Part shown: positions 62,685-64,000 of the stretch, piece by piece | How positions within the stretch are numbered: the first letter of the stretch is position 1 | How the letters are laid out: every line of letters begins with the position of its first letter | NCBI GenBank assembly: GCA_001839685.1 | Contig: MLAK01000815.1 | Coordinates: forward strand, 226,247 to 290,246 | Length of the DNA stretch: 64,000 nt | Direction: 5' to 3' | Source of the DNA: Tritrichomonas foetus | Lineage: Eukaryota > Parabasalia > Tritrichomonadida > Tritrichomonadidae | The notes under the pieces: model-generated | Seen by the model: only the letters and a program-made list of their open reading frames with translations | The model's database searches: none | What the model was told of the DNA's origin: nothing | Made by a program: the position numbers and the translations under genes

Positions 62685-63680
62685 TCACTCAGGTATTCCA
62701 AGTTTTTTTGATGTTTCATTCACTTGGATATAATATGAAAGATAAAGATGCATTAATTCTTTACCACGCTGAATGTAGTCAACTTCATCAATTTCCGAGT
62801 GATTTTTCATTTGAAAAACAATTTTGGATCTATGCATAAAATGCGCCACAATGAGTTTATCAACTTCACCTGCTATTCCTTTCCTTTTTTCTTGATCTCG
62901 AATTTGATTAACATTATAGTTATATCGGTTTGGCAAAATTCGCACTTTTTTCCTTGGAAAACACCTTGTATGGCACCAATCATCATAATACCTTTTCCCA
63001 CAATTATGGACACATTTCAAAGCTTTATCAAGCTGATTGTCTCTCCTTATTTTTTCCAAGTTGTAATAAATAAATCCAGAATTTACCCAATACTTTGGAT
63101 AGGTTCCGCAGTCTTTTGCCCCTGCCAAATACTTCCCTTCAATATTGAATTCATATTGAAAAATTGAAGAAATAGGCTGAACAGCAAGCGTATCAGCATC
63201 CAAATAGAGAACCTTGTCTTCATTGCTTAGATATTTTGAGAGATACAATTTGGCCATAATTAGAGGTGGCCAGCCGCATTCTCTATTGAATCTTGGAAAA
63301 TAAAGCTTAGTATCATTAATTTGATGAAAAACCACTTTTGATTTGGTTCTTTGTGCTGTTTCAAGAAAGTATTTCCTAAACTCCAAGTTTCTACAATAGA
63401 CTGTGTTGAAAATATGGAAAACGAATGGAAAGTTTGGTTCATTTTTCAAAATTGATGTGAAAGTGACTGCAGCCTGTCGCCAAATCTTCTCATTGAATAT
63501 CAGGCATATTGCTTTGTACTCAGCTGGCACTGTTTTATTGAAAAACCATATTTCGTCTTCATTAGGACTTGTCTCCAAGAACTGAATATCTGAATACAAA
63601 ATCAAAGCGGGAATTATTAATAATAGTAAGTACTTCAAATTGGCGATTTTTAGGAAAGATCCTAGGCAACCATTGATCAT
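62685..63680 (-). CDS. GT8-family glycosyltransferase, type II membrane protein
   Basis: A 331-residue protein from ATG 63680. A signal-anchor spans about 16-32 (KYLLLLIIPALILYSDI). The luminal domain shows the GT8 (glycogenin/galactinol synthase-like) pattern: AKLYLSKYLSNEDKVLYLDADTLAVQPI with the DxD motif at about 160-165, VNSGFIYYNLEKIR, and IVAHFMHRSK near the end, equivalent to the conserved H-x-x-x-x-K site that binds the nucleotide-sugar. All expected catalytic features are present, so it is probably an active Golgi/ER transferase using a UDP-sugar; donor and acceptor are unknown. A 77-bp exact tandem duplication lies 55 bp upstream of its ATG. Confidence 0.85.
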   Translation of the reverse strand: MINGCLGSFLKIANLKYLLLLIIPALILYSDIQFLETSPNEDEIWFFNKTVPAEYKAICLIFNEKIWRQAAVTFTSILKNEPNFPFVFHIFNTVYCRNLEFRKYFLETAQRTKSKVVFHQINDTKLYFPRFNRECGWPPLIMAKLYLSKYLSNEDKVLYLDADTLAVQPISSIFQYEFNIEGKYLAGAKDCGTYPKYWVNSGFIYYNLEKIRRDNQLDKALKCVHNCGKRYYDDWCHTRCFPRKKVRILPNRYNYNVNQIRDQEKRKGIAGEVDKLIVAHFMHRSKIVFQMKNHSEIDEVDYIQRGKELMHLYLSYYIQVNETSKKLGIPE

Positions 63681-63734
63681 TTCATTTTAAATCTAAGAAA
63701 ATTCAAAGAATTCGGAAAGACAAGGACGATAAAT

Positions 63735-63888
63735 TAGGGCTGAACTTTTTTATAATAGCGTTTTCAAAAAAATTGTGAGGGCATTTTCTGGTGAAGTGTT
63801 TTTCTTGTATCTAGGGCTGAACTTTTTTATAATAGCGTTTTCAAAAAAATTGTGAGGGCATTTTCTGGTGAAGTGTTTTTCTTGTATC
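63735..63888. repeat. Exact 77-bp tandem duplication
   Basis: Copy 1 (63735-63811) and copy 2 (63812-63888) are identical over 77 bases up to the last base, starting TAGGGCTGAACTTTTTTATA. The unit lies in the spacer upstream of the GT8 gene (divergent edge of window). It is either a very recent duplication, possibly affecting the promoter, or an assembly duplication. Confidence 0.9.
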
Positions 63889-64000
63889 CAAACTCTCAAT
63901 TTTTCAATATAAGTAATCACTAAAATTCACCTTCTGTACGTTACAGATAGAAATTAATTTTTACTTAAAAACCTAAATATCTTGTCAAATATTTGTATAC

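Noticed and set aside
1..64000. CRISPR array, operons, bacterial ribosome-binding sites, phage or viral genes
   Set aside because: Gene content and promoter words are eukaryotic; no direct-repeat array or viral hallmark gene was seen.

Overview
The window reads as nuclear DNA of a trichomonad (Parabasalia), most probably a Tritrichomonas species rather than Trichomonas vaginalis. The genome is AT-rich and almost intron-free, with long Asn/Ser-rich inserts and short AT-rich spacers. The gene families are typical of trichomonads: R2R3 Myb, CAMK-type kinase, clan CA cysteine protease, DUF3447-type ankyrin protein, PH+LRR (CARMIL-like) protein, BEACH-family giant, GT8, tetraspanin-like protein and a hydrogenase-family polypeptide. 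Two genes have a trichomonad initiator-like TCACTTTTT just upstream of the ATG. One gene needs a 26-nt intron with a GTACGT donor, the kind of very short intron known in trichomonads. The species call is inference.

Layout, left to right. 0.9-4.6 kb: a giant [FeFe]-hydrogenase-like/CPR-like fusion (minus). 5.1 kb: a long imperfect palindrome in a spacer. 6.1-7.4 kb: CAMK-like kinase. 8.1-9.2 kb: Myb factor. 10.2-11.1 kb: unknown protein. 12.9-19.8 kb: BEACH-family giant with an eroded BEACH core. 19.8-23.4 kb: a 3.5-kb gene desert with seven ambiguous bases. 23.4-25.5 kb: PH-LRR gene with the short intron. 26.2-27.2 kb: papain-family pseudoprotease. 27.3-30.1 kb: acidic-repeat protein. 30.9-33.0 kb: NAK-family pseudokinase. 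33.3-36.0 kb: large helical protein. 36.5-38.3 kb: MIF4G-like protein. 38.4-39.6 kb: ARM-like protein. 40.3-41.0 kb: SCP/FCP1-type phosphatase. 41.6-43.3 kb: katanin p80. 43.6-45.7 kb: broken ankyrin gene. 46.2-46.9 kb: unknown. 47.3-49.4 kb: RAB3GAP2-like. 49.6-51.3 kb: ARM-like. 51.4-52.6 kb: glycosyltransferase-like. 52.8-54.7 kb: PACS-like gene preceded by a truncated VIT-like ORF. 54.9-55.7 kb: possible CLAMP-family flagellar protein. 56.0-59.8 kb: Raptor. 60.2-61.0 kb: tetraspanin-like. 61.3-62.3 kb: tail-anchored CS/Sel1-like protein. 62.7-63.7 kb: GT8. 63.7-63.9 kb: exact 77-bp tandem duplication.

Functional themes are membrane traffic and endocytosis (NAK pseudokinase with NPF and DPF motifs, PACS, RAB3GAP2, BEACH protein), cytoskeleton and flagella (katanin p80, PH-LRR, possible CLAMP), TORC1 signalling (Raptor), and glycosylation. 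There is no operon logic; genes lie on both strands, often divergent with short shared spacers.

The most striking pattern is the number of intact long ORFs from enzyme families that have lost key catalytic residues: the hydrogenase-like fusion, the cysteine protease, the NAK kinase, and the eroded BEACH and Raptor caspase-like domains. Next in interest are the 58-nt inverted repeat near 5.15 kb, the 26-nt intron, and a stop/start-overlapping VIT/PACS ORF pair. All calls come from reading the sequence; no database search was run. Where the longest open frame begins without an ATG, the start given here is the first in-frame ATG.
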